Positions 6,513-13,617 of a stretch of 41,093 nt of DNA are shown here, piece after piece. Source of the DNA: Pseudomonadota bacterium (GTDB lineage Bacteria > Pseudomonadota > Gammaproteobacteria > Steroidobacterales > Woeseiaceae). The notes beneath the pieces are model-generated. The model did no database searches and was not told the origin of the DNA. It worked only from the letters and a program-made list of their open reading frames with translations. The stretch's first letter is position 1; each line of letters opens with the position of its first letter. The position numbers and the translations under genes are program-made. The stretch covers positions 1 through 41,093 of the forward strand of contig JADFHE010000006.1 of the NCBI GenBank assembly GCA_022567295.1, in the 5' to 3' direction.

Positions 6513-7367
6513 ATGAGAGCAGCGCGACAATTACGGTCAATCAGTTGGAAATATGCCCTTGCCATGATTCTCGCTGTGGTGCCAGTTGACGGCGTTGCCG
6601 ATCTTGTCGATTTAGCGAATTCGATCCGTTCGCAAGGCTGTGGAGAATTGTCTATCGTCGATTGGCCCCTGCGTGCGCGGACGCAGCTCGACGAGGCAGC
6701 GCGACGCATCGCACACGGAGTCAGGCTGGAAACAGCAACGTCAGGATCAGGCTATCGTGCCAAGAAGTCGGCGTCGATTCACATCCGAACCGCGAAAGGC
6801 GACGACGGTGTTGCACAAATGCTTGCGCAGCAATTCTGCGCAGTCATCGCCGATTCAACCTTGCACGAAATCGGTGTCTTTCAGCGTGGTGAAGAGACGT
6901 GGATTGTGTTGGCGGCAACTTTCGCTCCTCCGGCCCCCGACGATACTCTGGTAGTCAGCCACCACGTGCTGGAACTGATCAATGCGGCGCGCCGTCATAC
7001 ACGCAGATGCGGTCGCAAGAAGTTTCCTGCCACTACGTCTTTGAAGCAGGATCCCGCCCTTGAACGTGCGGCACTCGCCCACGCGCACGATATGGCAGCG
7101 CGCAGCTACATCGGTCACAAAGGTACCGATGGAAGTATGCCGGCCGACCGCGCGACGCGGTCAGGTTACGCTTGGGATGCAATCGCCGAAAACGTTGCGG
7201 CCGGTCAAACGACCGCTGAAAATGTCGTTAGTTCGTGGCTCGCCAGTCCGGGACACTGTGCAAATTTAATGAACCCGCGTTATTCCGACACGGGCGTGGC
7301 CTACGCAGTCAACCTAGCCGGCGAGAAGGGCATTTATTGGGTACAGTTATTTGCTTCACCCGAATGA
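6513..7367 (+). CDS. Secreted CAP-domain (SCP/PR1-like) protein
   Basis: A 284-residue protein with an N-terminal signal peptide (hydrophobic core about residues 13-25, likely cleavage after VDGVA). The C-terminal half (about 148-284) is a CAP domain: LINAARRHTRRCG, AHAHDMAARSYIGHKG, IAENVAAG, and SPGHCANLMNPRYSDTGVAYA. The histidines and glutamate of the CAP cavity (in AHAHDM/YIGH, AEN and SPGH) are all present. Bacterial members of the YkwD type are exported, with poorly defined roles. The N-terminal half (about 30-145) is a separate unassigned domain. The start at 6513 lacks a strong ribosome site; the signal peptide supports it. Confidence 0.87.
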   Translation: MRAARQLRSISWKYALAMILAVVPVDGVADLVDLANSIRSQGCGELSIVDWPLRARTQLDEAARRIAHGVRLETATSGSGYRAKKSASIHIRTAKGDDGVAQMLAQQFCAVIADSTLHEIGVFQRGEETWIVLAATFAPPAPDDTLVVSHHVLELINAARRHTRRCGRKKFPATTSLKQDPALERAALAHAHDMAARSYIGHKGTDGSMPADRATRSGYAWDAIAENVAAGQTTAENVVSSWLASPGHCANLMNPRYSDTGVAYAVNLAGEKGIYWVQLFASPE

Positions 7368-7691
7368 ATTAAATCTGCCTCCTCCTGGGATTAGCTGTGG
7401 CGTTTTGGTCGGAGCGAGCCGGTAAAGTCATTCCTTCGTGGCCTGAGATGCGGCGAATTAGATTCTACAATTTCTATCGTTTCGAACGACGGCTTTCGGG
7501 AACAACGGCCGCTTGGAATTTGATATTTAAAGAATGTTCGTCAGGGACGGTACGAGACATATCCACGCGTGCTTAAGACCGGCGCAACGTGGCTACGTCC
7601 AACTTTCTATGCCTCTCTTACCCGAACCTTGGGAGTATACTGTCACCTGTGACTCTGGCGCTCATGGCGTCATTAAGGGAGGGTCTGACTC
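7368..7691. other. Gene-free stretch before the Sel1-repeat gene
   Basis: No credible gene in 324 bp on either strand. A TATACT hexamer at 7636-7641 could be the -10 box for the Sel1-repeat gene, but no good -35 box is spaced correctly. Nothing else stands out. Confidence 0.4.
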
Positions 7692-8297
7692 ATGTACCGT
7701 GCTCGTGCCGTTTTCGCTGCAGGATCGATACTGCTCGCGTCGCTCGCCTGGGGCGGCGACTCTGAAAAGGGTTTTTATGCCTATAACTCCGCCGATTACG
7801 AAACGGCATTGGCCGAGTGGCAGCCACTCGCCGAATCGGGCGACGCAGACAGTCAGTTTGGGCTCGGTCAAATGTACGGCAATGGCTTCGGTGTCATGAT
7901 GGACGATGCCCTGGCGATCAAGTGGTACGGGCTGGCTGTAGATCAAGGGCATGCGCAGGCGCAATGCAATCTTGCCGTTATGCACCAGAATGGCTGGGGT
8001 GTGCCGCAGAATGACGCGGAGGCGATGAAATTGTTTGCGCTCGCTGCGGAACAGGGAATCAGTGAGGCGATGGTGGCGCTGGGCCGATTCTACGCCCTGG
8101 ATTTCGCAGCGGAATACGATCCCGTTCAAGCCTACAAGTGGTTCAGCATTGCTTATCTGCTCGAGAATATTGATGCCAGCGTCAAGCGGGATGCTGTTGC
8201 GGAAAAAATGACGGTCGAGCAAGTCGCCGCAGGCGACGTGCTGATCAAGGATTGGTCAGATAATCACGAAACGCTGTTGGCTAGTTACAAATACTAA
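7692..8297 (+). CDS. Secreted Sel1/TPR-like repeat protein
   Basis: A 201-residue protein with a signal peptide (hydrophobic core about residues 8-19, likely cleavage after SLAWG). Three Sel1-like repeats follow, with the characteristic 'A..qfgLg.mY.nG.GV..d...A.kWy.lAa.qG' pattern: SQFGLGQMYGNGFGV, AQCNLAVMHQNGWGV, and a third with EAMVALGRFYALDF. These helical repeats act as periplasmic protein-binding scaffolds. A GGGAGG ribosome site at 7677-7682 supports the start. Its TAA stop overlaps the stop codon of the convergent maleylacetoacetate isomerase gene in the four bases CTAA (8294-8297). Confidence 0.88.
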   Translation: MYRARAVFAAGSILLASLAWGGDSEKGFYAYNSADYETALAEWQPLAESGDADSQFGLGQMYGNGFGVMMDDALAIKWYGLAVDQGHAQAQCNLAVMHQNGWGVPQNDAEAMKLFALAAEQGISEAMVALGRFYALDFAAEYDPVQAYKWFSIAYLLENIDASVKRDAVAEKMTVEQVAAGDVLIKDWSDNHETLLASYKY

Positions 8298-8932
8298 GAG
8301 GCCGGCGCGTCGGCTTGTTGCTCCGGCGCGGCCGCGTTGAAAGCCTGTAGCTCATTACAGTGGTCAACTGCGGCAACCAGTTTCGGATAATCGTCAAGCG
8401 CTACTTCGAATCGCCGTGCGTTGTACATCTGTGGAACCAGAAGGGCGTCGGCCAATGAAATGTCCTCGCCGAAAACGTATGGCCCGTCACTTGCGAGTAC
8501 CTCAAGCGCTCTGAATCCTTCATGAATCCAGTGTCCGTACCAGTGTGCAGCCGGATCTGTCGCGAACTCCGACTTGATGTATTGGAGAATCCTGAGATTC
8601 AGGATCGGGTGTATGTCACACGCAATCGCATGGCAGAACGCTCGCACCTGACTGCGTAGCGGCTGCCCGCCCGGGAGCAATTTTACTTCCGGGTAGGCCT
8701 CTTCCAGGTACTCAAGCATCGCCATCGACTGTCCGATCGCGACGTCGCCGTCTTCAAGAAACGGCACGAGCATTTGTGGGTTTTTCTCGCGATAGGCGTC
8801 TTGGCGATGCTCGGACTCACCCGGCGCCAGCGACACGGGTACGATCTCGTAATCGAGTCGCTTGAGGTTCAGCGCGATGCGTACGCGGTACGCCGCCGAG
8901 GAGCGCCAGTAACTGTAGAGTTTTATTGACAT
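8294..8932 (-). CDS. maiA: Maleylacetoacetate isomerase (zeta-class glutathione transferase)
   Basis: This 212-residue enzyme uses glutathione to isomerise maleylacetoacetate to fumarylacetoacetate, the second-last step of tyrosine breakdown. The N-terminal thioredoxin-like domain begins with the zeta-class signature YWRSSAAYRVRIALNLK (catalytic Ser11/Ser12 region), followed by the NPQMLVPFLEDGD cis-proline segment and the QSMAMLEYLEE helix. The C-terminal helical domain (about 85-205) contains the CDIHPILNLRILQY motif typical of this isomerase. Length is normal. Its ATG directly follows the TAA stop of the fumarylacetoacetase gene with no gap, as expected for translational coupling as last gene of the hpd operon. 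Confidence 0.93.
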   Translation of the reverse strand: MSIKLYSYWRSSAAYRVRIALNLKRLDYEIVPVSLAPGESEHRQDAYREKNPQMLVPFLEDGDVAIGQSMAMLEYLEEAYPEVKLLPGGQPLRSQVRAFCHAIACDIHPILNLRILQYIKSEFATDPAAHWYGHWIHEGFRALEVLASDGPYVFGEDISLADALLVPQMYNARRFEVALDDYPKLVAAVDHCNELQAFNAAAPEQQADAPAS

Positions 8933-9937
8933 TTATCCTGCGTATTCTTCCACGATCTGATCGATCGCCCCGAAAATAGATTCGCCGTCGGCGTTATTCA
9001 TCTCGATTCGAATGCGATCACCGAATTTCATGAACGCGGTACTGGGCTTGCCGTCGTTAATGGTTTCGATCGTGCGGATTTCGGCGATACAGGAGTATCC
9101 AACGCCGCCGTCCGCGATGTGCTTGCCGGGGCCATCGTCCAATTTATTGGACACGGTGCCTGAACCGATAATGCAACCAGCGCGTAACGGTCGTGACTTC
9201 GCGGCATGTGCGATGAGCTGGCCGAAGTCGAACGTCATGTCGATGCCAGCCTCTGGTTTGCCGATAGGCTTGTCATTGAGCGATGATAATAGCGGCAGGT
9301 GCACCTTGGCGTCCGACCAGCTGGCGCCTAGTTCATCGGGAGTTACAGCGATCGGTGAGAACGCGCTGGAGGGCTTGGACTGGAAGAACCCGAAGCCCTT
9401 CCCAAGTTCTCCTGGAATCAGGTTTCTTAGCGATACGTCGTTAACCAGCATGATCAGCTGGATGTGGCCGACAGCGTCTGCCGCCGAAACACCCATCGGT
9501 ACATCGTTTGTGACGACGACAACTTCTGCTTCGAAGTCGATGCCCCAGGCTTCATCTGCCACTGGGATGTTGTCGCGTGGGCCCAGGAACGAGTCAGAAC
9601 CACCCTGGTACATCAGCGGGTCGGTCCAGAATGATGCTGGCATCTCCGCGCCACGGGCTCTGCGGACGAGTTCGACATGATTGACATACGCCGAACCGTC
9701 AGCCCACTGGTAAGCACGAGGCAGAGGTGAGGCGCAGACAGTCTGGTCAAAATCTTCCCCGCCGCCAACTTCCAGCTGCTCTGCAATCGTTTCCAGCCCG
9801 GAGCGTGCGTTCGCCCAGTCGTCAAGCGCGGCCTGCATCGTTACAGCGACGTCAGCAGCCGGCAGGTAGCGTGCCAGGTCACGCGAGACAACAACGAGGC
9901 GGCCGTCGCGGCCGTCTCTTAGTGATGCGAGTTTCAT
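8933..9937 (-). CDS. fahA: Fumarylacetoacetase (FAH family)
   Basis: This 334-residue hydrolase splits fumarylacetoacetate into fumarate and acetoacetate. The FAH catalytic domain covers about residues 80-330. Metal ligands of the family are visible as E136 and E138 in WGIDFEAEVV and D167 in LVNDVSLRNL. Other conserved segments are KGFGFFQSKPSSAFSPIAV and GSGTVSNK. The length fits the shorter bacterial type (about 330 residues) rather than the 420-residue animal type. Its start codon abuts the TAG stop of the upstream VOC gene, and its own stop abuts the start of maiA. This arrangement indicates one tightly coupled message. Confidence 0.93.
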   Translation of the reverse strand: MKLASLRDGRDGRLVVVSRDLARYLPAADVAVTMQAALDDWANARSGLETIAEQLEVGGGEDFDQTVCASPLPRAYQWADGSAYVNHVELVRRARGAEMPASFWTDPLMYQGGSDSFLGPRDNIPVADEAWGIDFEAEVVVVTNDVPMGVSAADAVGHIQLIMLVNDVSLRNLIPGELGKGFGFFQSKPSSAFSPIAVTPDELGASWSDAKVHLPLLSSLNDKPIGKPEAGIDMTFDFGQLIAHAAKSRPLRAGCIIGSGTVSNKLDDGPGKHIADGGVGYSCIAEIRTIETINDGKPSTAFMKFGDRIRIEMNNADGESIFGAIDQIVEEYAG

Positions 9938-10480
9938 CTATTCGTCGCCTCTGAATTCCAGTTCGTGCAGCCAGGCTGCGTGACGCGGAGCTTTTTTGGT
10001 CTGGCTCCATTCTTCGAGCATCGCGGGTGCGACACGTTTCAATTCATCGACTTGTTCCTGTGTGCGAGTATTGGCAACCAGCTCGAGACGGTGGCCATTC
10101 GGATCAAAGAAATAGATCGACTGAAATATTCCGTGGTTGGTCGGGCCAATGACATCGACGCCCTCGGCCTCAATGTGTTCCTTCGCGGCAATCAGCGTCT
10201 CGTAGTCCTCAACCTCAAACGCGATGTGTTGCACCCACTTCGGAGTATTCTGATCGCGACCCATGTCGGGCCGTGTCGGCAGTTCAAAGAACGCCAGCAC
10301 GTTGCCCATGCCGCACTCCAGGAACACGTGCATGTACGGGTCCGGTTCCTTGGTGGAAGGCACCTCGTCCTCGGCAAACGCAACCGTGAACTCCATGTTC
10401 AGCACGCGCTGATAAAACTCGACGGTCTCTTTTGCGTCATTGCAACGGTATGCGACATGATGAATTCGTTTCAGCTTCAT
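9938..10480 (-). CDS. VOC-superfamily (glyoxalase/extradiol dioxygenase fold) protein in tyrosine operon
   Basis: A 180-residue protein with two beta-alpha-beta-beta-beta modules. Candidate metal ligands occupy the usual VOC positions: His in RIHHVAYRC, Glu in LAFFELP, His in VQHIAFEVED, and Glu in NGHRLELVAN. The family includes glyoxalase I, extradiol dioxygenases and isomerases. The gene sits between hpd and fumarylacetoacetase, its stop abutting the next start. In comparable operons homogentisate 1,2-dioxygenase (a cupin-type enzyme) occupies this place, and no such gene is seen in the window. It could thus be a replacement dioxygenase, an accessory enzyme for a side product, or an unrelated VOC protein. 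The fold is clear, the reaction is not. Confidence 0.85.
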   Translation of the reverse strand: MKLKRIHHVAYRCNDAKETVEFYQRVLNMEFTVAFAEDEVPSTKEPDPYMHVFLECGMGNVLAFFELPTRPDMGRDQNTPKWVQHIAFEVEDYETLIAAKEHIEAEGVDVIGPTNHGIFQSIYFFDPNGHRLELVANTRTQEQVDELKRVAPAMLEEWSQTKKAPRHAAWLHELEFRGDE

Positions 10481-10492
10481 ATTGAGCTCCTG

Positions 10493-11572
10493 TCAGGCGT
10501 CCGCATTCACGATGCCACGAGCGACCTGGTCGCGTTCAATTGATTCAAACAGCGCTTTGAAATTGCCTTCGCCGAAGCCTTCATCTTTCTTGCGTTGAAT
10601 AAACTCAAAGAACGTCGGTCCGACCATGTTCGCCGAAAAGATCTGCAGCAACAAGCGTGGTTCATCGCCGTCGGTCGTGCCATCGAGAAGAATGCCTCGT
10701 GATTGCATTTCTTCGACCGACTCACCATGTCCCGGAAGTCGCTCGTCGAGCATTTCGTAGTAAACGTCTGGAGGAGCCGTCATGAACTCGAGCCCCTGCT
10801 TTTGCAGTCGATCGCAACAGGAGTATAGGTCGTCGCAGCCCAGAGCGATGTGTTGAATGCCTTCACCATTGAAGTTCATCAGATATTCCTCGATCTGGCC
10901 TACGCCTCGAGAGGCCTCTTCGTTCAGAGGAATACGAATACGGCCGTCGGGCGCTGTCATCGCCTTCGACAACAGCCCGGTATGCTTGCCCTTGATGTCG
11001 AAATAGCGAATCTCGCGGAAGTTAAATAGTTTCTCGTAGTAGTCGGCCCAGAATTGCATGCGACCGCGGTAAACGTTGTGCGTCAGATGGTCGATCTCAC
11101 TGAAACCGCAGCCTTCCGGGTGCCGGTCGACGCCGTCAATGAAGTTGAAGTCGATGTCATAAATTGTTGAGCCGGTTTCGTAGCGGTCGATCAGATACAG
11201 CGTCGCGCCGCCTATGCCCTTGATTGCCGGCAATCGTAGCTCCATCGGTCCGGTAGGAATCTCGACGGGCTGGGCGCCGACTTCGAGTGCACGATTGTAT
11301 GCTTTGTGTGCGTCTTTGACCCGAAACGCCATGCCACAAGCGCACGGACCGTGCTCCTGAGCGAAGTAAAAGGCGTGACTTTTCTTCTCATTATTAATGA
11401 TGAAGTTAATATCGCCCTGGCGCCAAAGGACGACATCCTTGGAGCGATGATGCGCGACTTCTGTGAAGCCGAGCAGCTCGAACGCCTCTTCAAGCACGCC
11501 CGGTTCGGGAGCTGCGAATTCGACGAATTCGAAGCCGTCGAGGCCCATGGGATTTTCAAGAGTGTCTGACAT
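10493..11572 (-). CDS. hpd: 4-hydroxyphenylpyruvate dioxygenase
   Basis: This 359-residue iron enzyme converts 4-hydroxyphenylpyruvate to homogentisate with oxygen and loss of CO2. The iron ligands are visible: H162 in [14 protein letters not shown]241 in GIQHIALG and E323 in FFEFIQRK, matching the spacing of the pseudomonad enzyme (161, 240, 322). The length is typical. I chose the ATG at 11572 ([10 protein letters not shown]) because an AGGAC ribosome site precedes it and the family begins here; the frame runs 78 codons further upstream into the promoter. It is the first gene of the operon hpd-VOC-fahA-maiA and is divergent from an Lrp-type gene that probably controls it. Confidence 0.96.
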   Translation of the reverse strand: MSDTLENPMGLDGFEFVEFAAPEPGVLEEAFELLGFTEVAHHRSKDVVLWRQGDINFIINNEKKSHAFYFAQEHGPCACGMAFRVKDAHKAYNRALEVGAQPVEIPTGPMELRLPAIKGIGGATLYLIDRYETGSTIYDIDFNFIDGVDRHPEGCGFSEIDHLTHNVYRGRMQFWADYYEKLFNFREIRYFDIKGKHTGLLSKAMTAPDGRIRIPLNEEASRGVGQIEEYLMNFNGEGIQHIALGCDDLYSCCDRLQKQGLEFMTAPPDVYYEMLDERLPGHGESVEEMQSRGILLDGTTDGDEPRLLLQIFSANMVGPTFFEFIQRKKDEGFGEGNFKALFESIERDQVARGIVNADA

Positions 11573-11709
11573 TGCAATGTCCTGTGTCGTGCAGGGGTTT
11601 TCGACAGTATGCGCAGATTTTCGAGAATAAGTGCCCAAAGTGTGCTGTTTTGATAGAATATTTGAAACAATTATTGCAGAATACTTAAAATAATGAGGAA
11701 ATCGAGCAA
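11573..11709. promoter_or_regulatory. Divergent hpd / Lrp-type regulator control region
   Basis: The 137-bp gap between the two divergent starts is AT-rich near the regulator. Two similar blocks begin GAATATTTGAAAC (11656) and GAATACTTAAAAT (11679), 23 bp apart, about two helical turns. This spacing suits cooperative binding by Lrp/AsnC dimers. It is an inference; exact promoters are not clear. Confidence 0.45.
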
Positions 11710-12174
11710 GTGAAGCTGTCAAAAGCGGACCGTCGTTTATTAAACGAACTGCAACGTGATGCATCGCGCAATCAGAGCGAGCTGGCGGAGCTTGCCGGTA
11801 TGTCAAGAACGTCGTGCTGGCGGCGGATTCGTGACTTCGAGGAGGCCGGTCTCATTGAGCGTCAGGTTGTGCTACTGAACCCCAAAGTGGCTGGATTCAA
11901 TATTCAGGTGTTGCTATTGGTCACAATGACCGAGCACACCGATGAGAATCGCCAAAGCTTCGAACGGCACGTGTCGCTGCTACCCGAAGTTACCGAGTGT
12001 TTTTCGGTATCCGGTGATCGCGACTACGTCTTGCACGTGGTCGTAAAAGATATGGATTCCTATAACGAGTTTCTGAATGCGCAGGTATTGATGCATTCTG
12101 CTGTCCGGTCGGCGAGTTCGACGTTTGTGTTACGGCGTGTCAAGTATTCGACTGTGCTGCCGCTGCACGACTAG
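11710..12174 (+). CDS. Lrp/AsnC-family regulator, divergent to hpd
   Basis: A 154-residue protein with an N-terminal winged helix-turn-helix (about residues 4-60; [20 protein letters not shown] then [19 protein letters not shown]) and a C-terminal RAM ligand-binding domain (about 65-150) ending with a basic strand. These proteins sense amino acids and regulate neighbouring metabolic genes, so tyrosine or an arylpyruvate is a plausible effector. The start is GTG at 11710, with GAGGA at 11695-11699. It is clearly related to the second Lrp gene at 21650, sharing the CWRR recognition-helix pattern and V-x-D-M-D-x-Y-N. Its stop overlaps the stop of the convergent glycosyltransferase gene (12171-12174). 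Confidence 0.93.
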   Translation: MKLSKADRRLLNELQRDASRNQSELAELAGMSRTSCWRRIRDFEEAGLIERQVVLLNPKVAGFNIQVLLLVTMTEHTDENRQSFERHVSLLPEVTECFSVSGDRDYVLHVVVKDMDSYNEFLNAQVLMHSAVRSASSTFVLRRVKYSTVLPLHD

Positions 12175-13259
12175 AGCGGGACGAGTTCCTCGTATAACGC
12201 GATAGTCTTCCTCACCGTGTCCTCATTGCGAAAATGCGTCGCTATTCGTTCTCTCGCGGCGCGTCCCATTCTTGAGCGTAATTCGAGGTCTCGATAAAGT
12301 ATTTCGAATTTTTCGGCAAGTGCTTTCGCGTCCTTTGGCGGCACGACGAATCCCGATACGCCGTCGACAACGAGCTCGGGACTGCCGCCAGAATCTGTGA
12401 CTACCGGCGGGACGCTGTAGGACATCGCCTCGATGATTGAGCGAGCAAGCCCTTCCCGTTTCGTTGACGGCATGCAGAAAACATCACATGCGGCGCTCAC
12501 CGCCGGGGCATCAGTCCTGAACCCCGTGCGGTGAATGCGATCGCGGGCCGGACTCGCCTCGATACGCGTCGTGAGCTCGTTCGCGTCCATGCGACCCACA
12601 AGCACTAAATGCACCGGGATATCAGCCGGCAGCATCCCGATAGCATCGATGAGATAGCCGATGCCTTTTCGCGGCCGGTAATTCGCGGTACAAGCAACGA
12701 CGAACGCGTTATGCGGTATCCCGAACTGGTCCAGGTCGACCGGTTCGGCGTCATACCAGTCCAGGCAGTGCCCTTTGTGAATGGTGACAGGACGGGACTC
12801 CGGCATTCGCAGGAACGCCGGTTGCATCTGCAAAAAATAGCAGCGGATCGCGTCGGCGACACAGATAATTCTGTCGATACGCGGGTTCAGATAGCGCATC
12901 CACGACATCGGATCCAGAAACCCGACAGCGCCCACAATCCCTCGATAGCAAACAATCTTAACTGGCAGTCCTTTGCAGGCGCGCAAGCCGTTGCTGACGG
13001 CTCTGTTATTGAACGTGTGTAAGATGTGATAATCGCCACGTATGAGTTCGTCACGCAGCGCAGCAATGCCGTTCTTGTCGAAGTTTTTGGGCAGGCGTAT
13101 GTCGATAGTGGGAACGCCTGCTTCCTGAAGTACTTCGTTGTTCGCGTGATCGGCAGGGCAGACGACGGTGACGTCAACTCCAGCGTTCCGCATGCCGATG
13201 AATGTCTGTACTGTCGGACGGTCTGCGCTTTCGGTGATGCAAAGAGAGCGGATCGGCAT
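12171..13259 (-). CDS. GT4-type glycosyltransferase
   Basis: A 362-residue GT-B fold transferase of the GT4/glycosyl group 1 family. The C-terminal nucleotide-sugar domain shows NYRPRKGIGYLIDAI, VHLVLVGR, the CDVFCMPSTKREGLARSIIEAM segment with the E-x7-E motif, and PPVVTDSGGSPELVVDGVSGFVV. The N-terminal acceptor domain contains HTFNNRAVSNGLRACKGL. The acceptor is unknown; lipopolysaccharide or exopolysaccharide is a usual role. I chose the ATG at 13259; a TTG 48 bases upstream is possible but weaker. It is not part of a polysaccharide cluster here and overlaps the convergent Lrp gene by four bases. A 64-codon ORF lies 7 bp upstream on the same strand. Confidence 0.9.
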   Translation of the reverse strand: MPIRSLCITESADRPTVQTFIGMRNAGVDVTVVCPADHANNEVLQEAGVPTIDIRLPKNFDKNGIAALRDELIRGDYHILHTFNNRAVSNGLRACKGLPVKIVCYRGIVGAVGFLDPMSWMRYLNPRIDRIICVADAIRCYFLQMQPAFLRMPESRPVTIHKGHCLDWYDAEPVDLDQFGIPHNAFVVACTANYRPRKGIGYLIDAIGMLPADIPVHLVLVGRMDANELTTRIEASPARDRIHRTGFRTDAPAVSAACDVFCMPSTKREGLARSIIEAMSYSVPPVVTDSGGSPELVVDGVSGFVVPPKDAKALAEKFEILYRDLELRSRMGRAARERIATHFRNEDTVRKTIALYEELVPL

Positions 13260-13266
13260 TTCGTTT

Positions 13267-13461
13267 CTAGGCGTTGTATCTTGGATTATCCAGTACGCGG
13301 ACCGCAACCTGCTGTCCGGTTACCGAAAATGCAATGTATTCGTAGGCAAGTTCGGACACTTGCACAAACTCCTCAAAGGCTTTGAACTCGTGCTGCTGCC
13401 AGCGGTGAAAATAGAAGTGCCTGAGCATGAATTCGCTCAACGTGCGCTTGAATAGGGGCAT
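13267..13461 (-). CDS. Possible small protein (64 aa) upstream of the glycosyltransferase
   Basis: An ATG-started frame ends seven bases before the glycosyltransferase start on the same strand, as in a two-gene operon. The product begins MPLFKRTLSEF, is rich in Phe, His and Glu, and has no membrane helix. A GAGAG purine run lies a few bases before the ATG. A longer version could start at a GTG at 13506 but lacks a ribosome site. No family is recognised. It occupies part of the 347-bp stretch 13260-13606; the rest holds the upstream region of the kinase operon. Confidence 0.4.
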   Translation of the reverse strand: MPLFKRTLSEFMLRHFYFHRWQQHEFKAFEEFVQVSELAYEYIAFSVTGQQVAVRVLDNPRYNA

Positions 13462-13584
13462 GAACGGCTCTCGGAGACGGCTTCGGCACGCCGCGTAAGG
13501 TATCACATGATTCGCTGGAAAGTGCGCTGTGTCACGCTAGTAATTGAGTACGAATCGTACACTGCGGAGCGAGACTGAGGAGTT

Positions 13585-13617
13585 ATGTTGGATAAGTGGT
13601 TAGGTTATGTCAAATAG
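13585..13617 (+). CDS. Possible 10-codon leader peptide before the histidine kinase gene
   Basis: An ATG at 13585 opens a short frame (MLDKWLGYVK) ending in TAG at 13615-13617, overlapping the first 11 bases of the kinase gene in another frame. The only good Shine-Dalgarno sequence (TGAGGAG, 13576-13582) lies directly before this short frame, or five bases before an in-frame TTG at 13588, and 24 bases before the kinase ATG. Translation through the short frame could therefore deliver ribosomes to the kinase start. It could also be chance. Confidence 0.28.
   Translation: MLDKWLGYVK

Noticed and set aside
7534-7899. A plus-strand frame overlapping the Sel1-repeat gene start
   Set aside because: It is out of phase with the Sel1 gene, which has a clear signal peptide and ribosome site; no recognisable product.
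11573-11806. A 78-codon N-terminal extension of hpd
   Set aside because: It would cross the divergent promoter and the regulator's start; the family and a ribosome site both point to ATG 11572.
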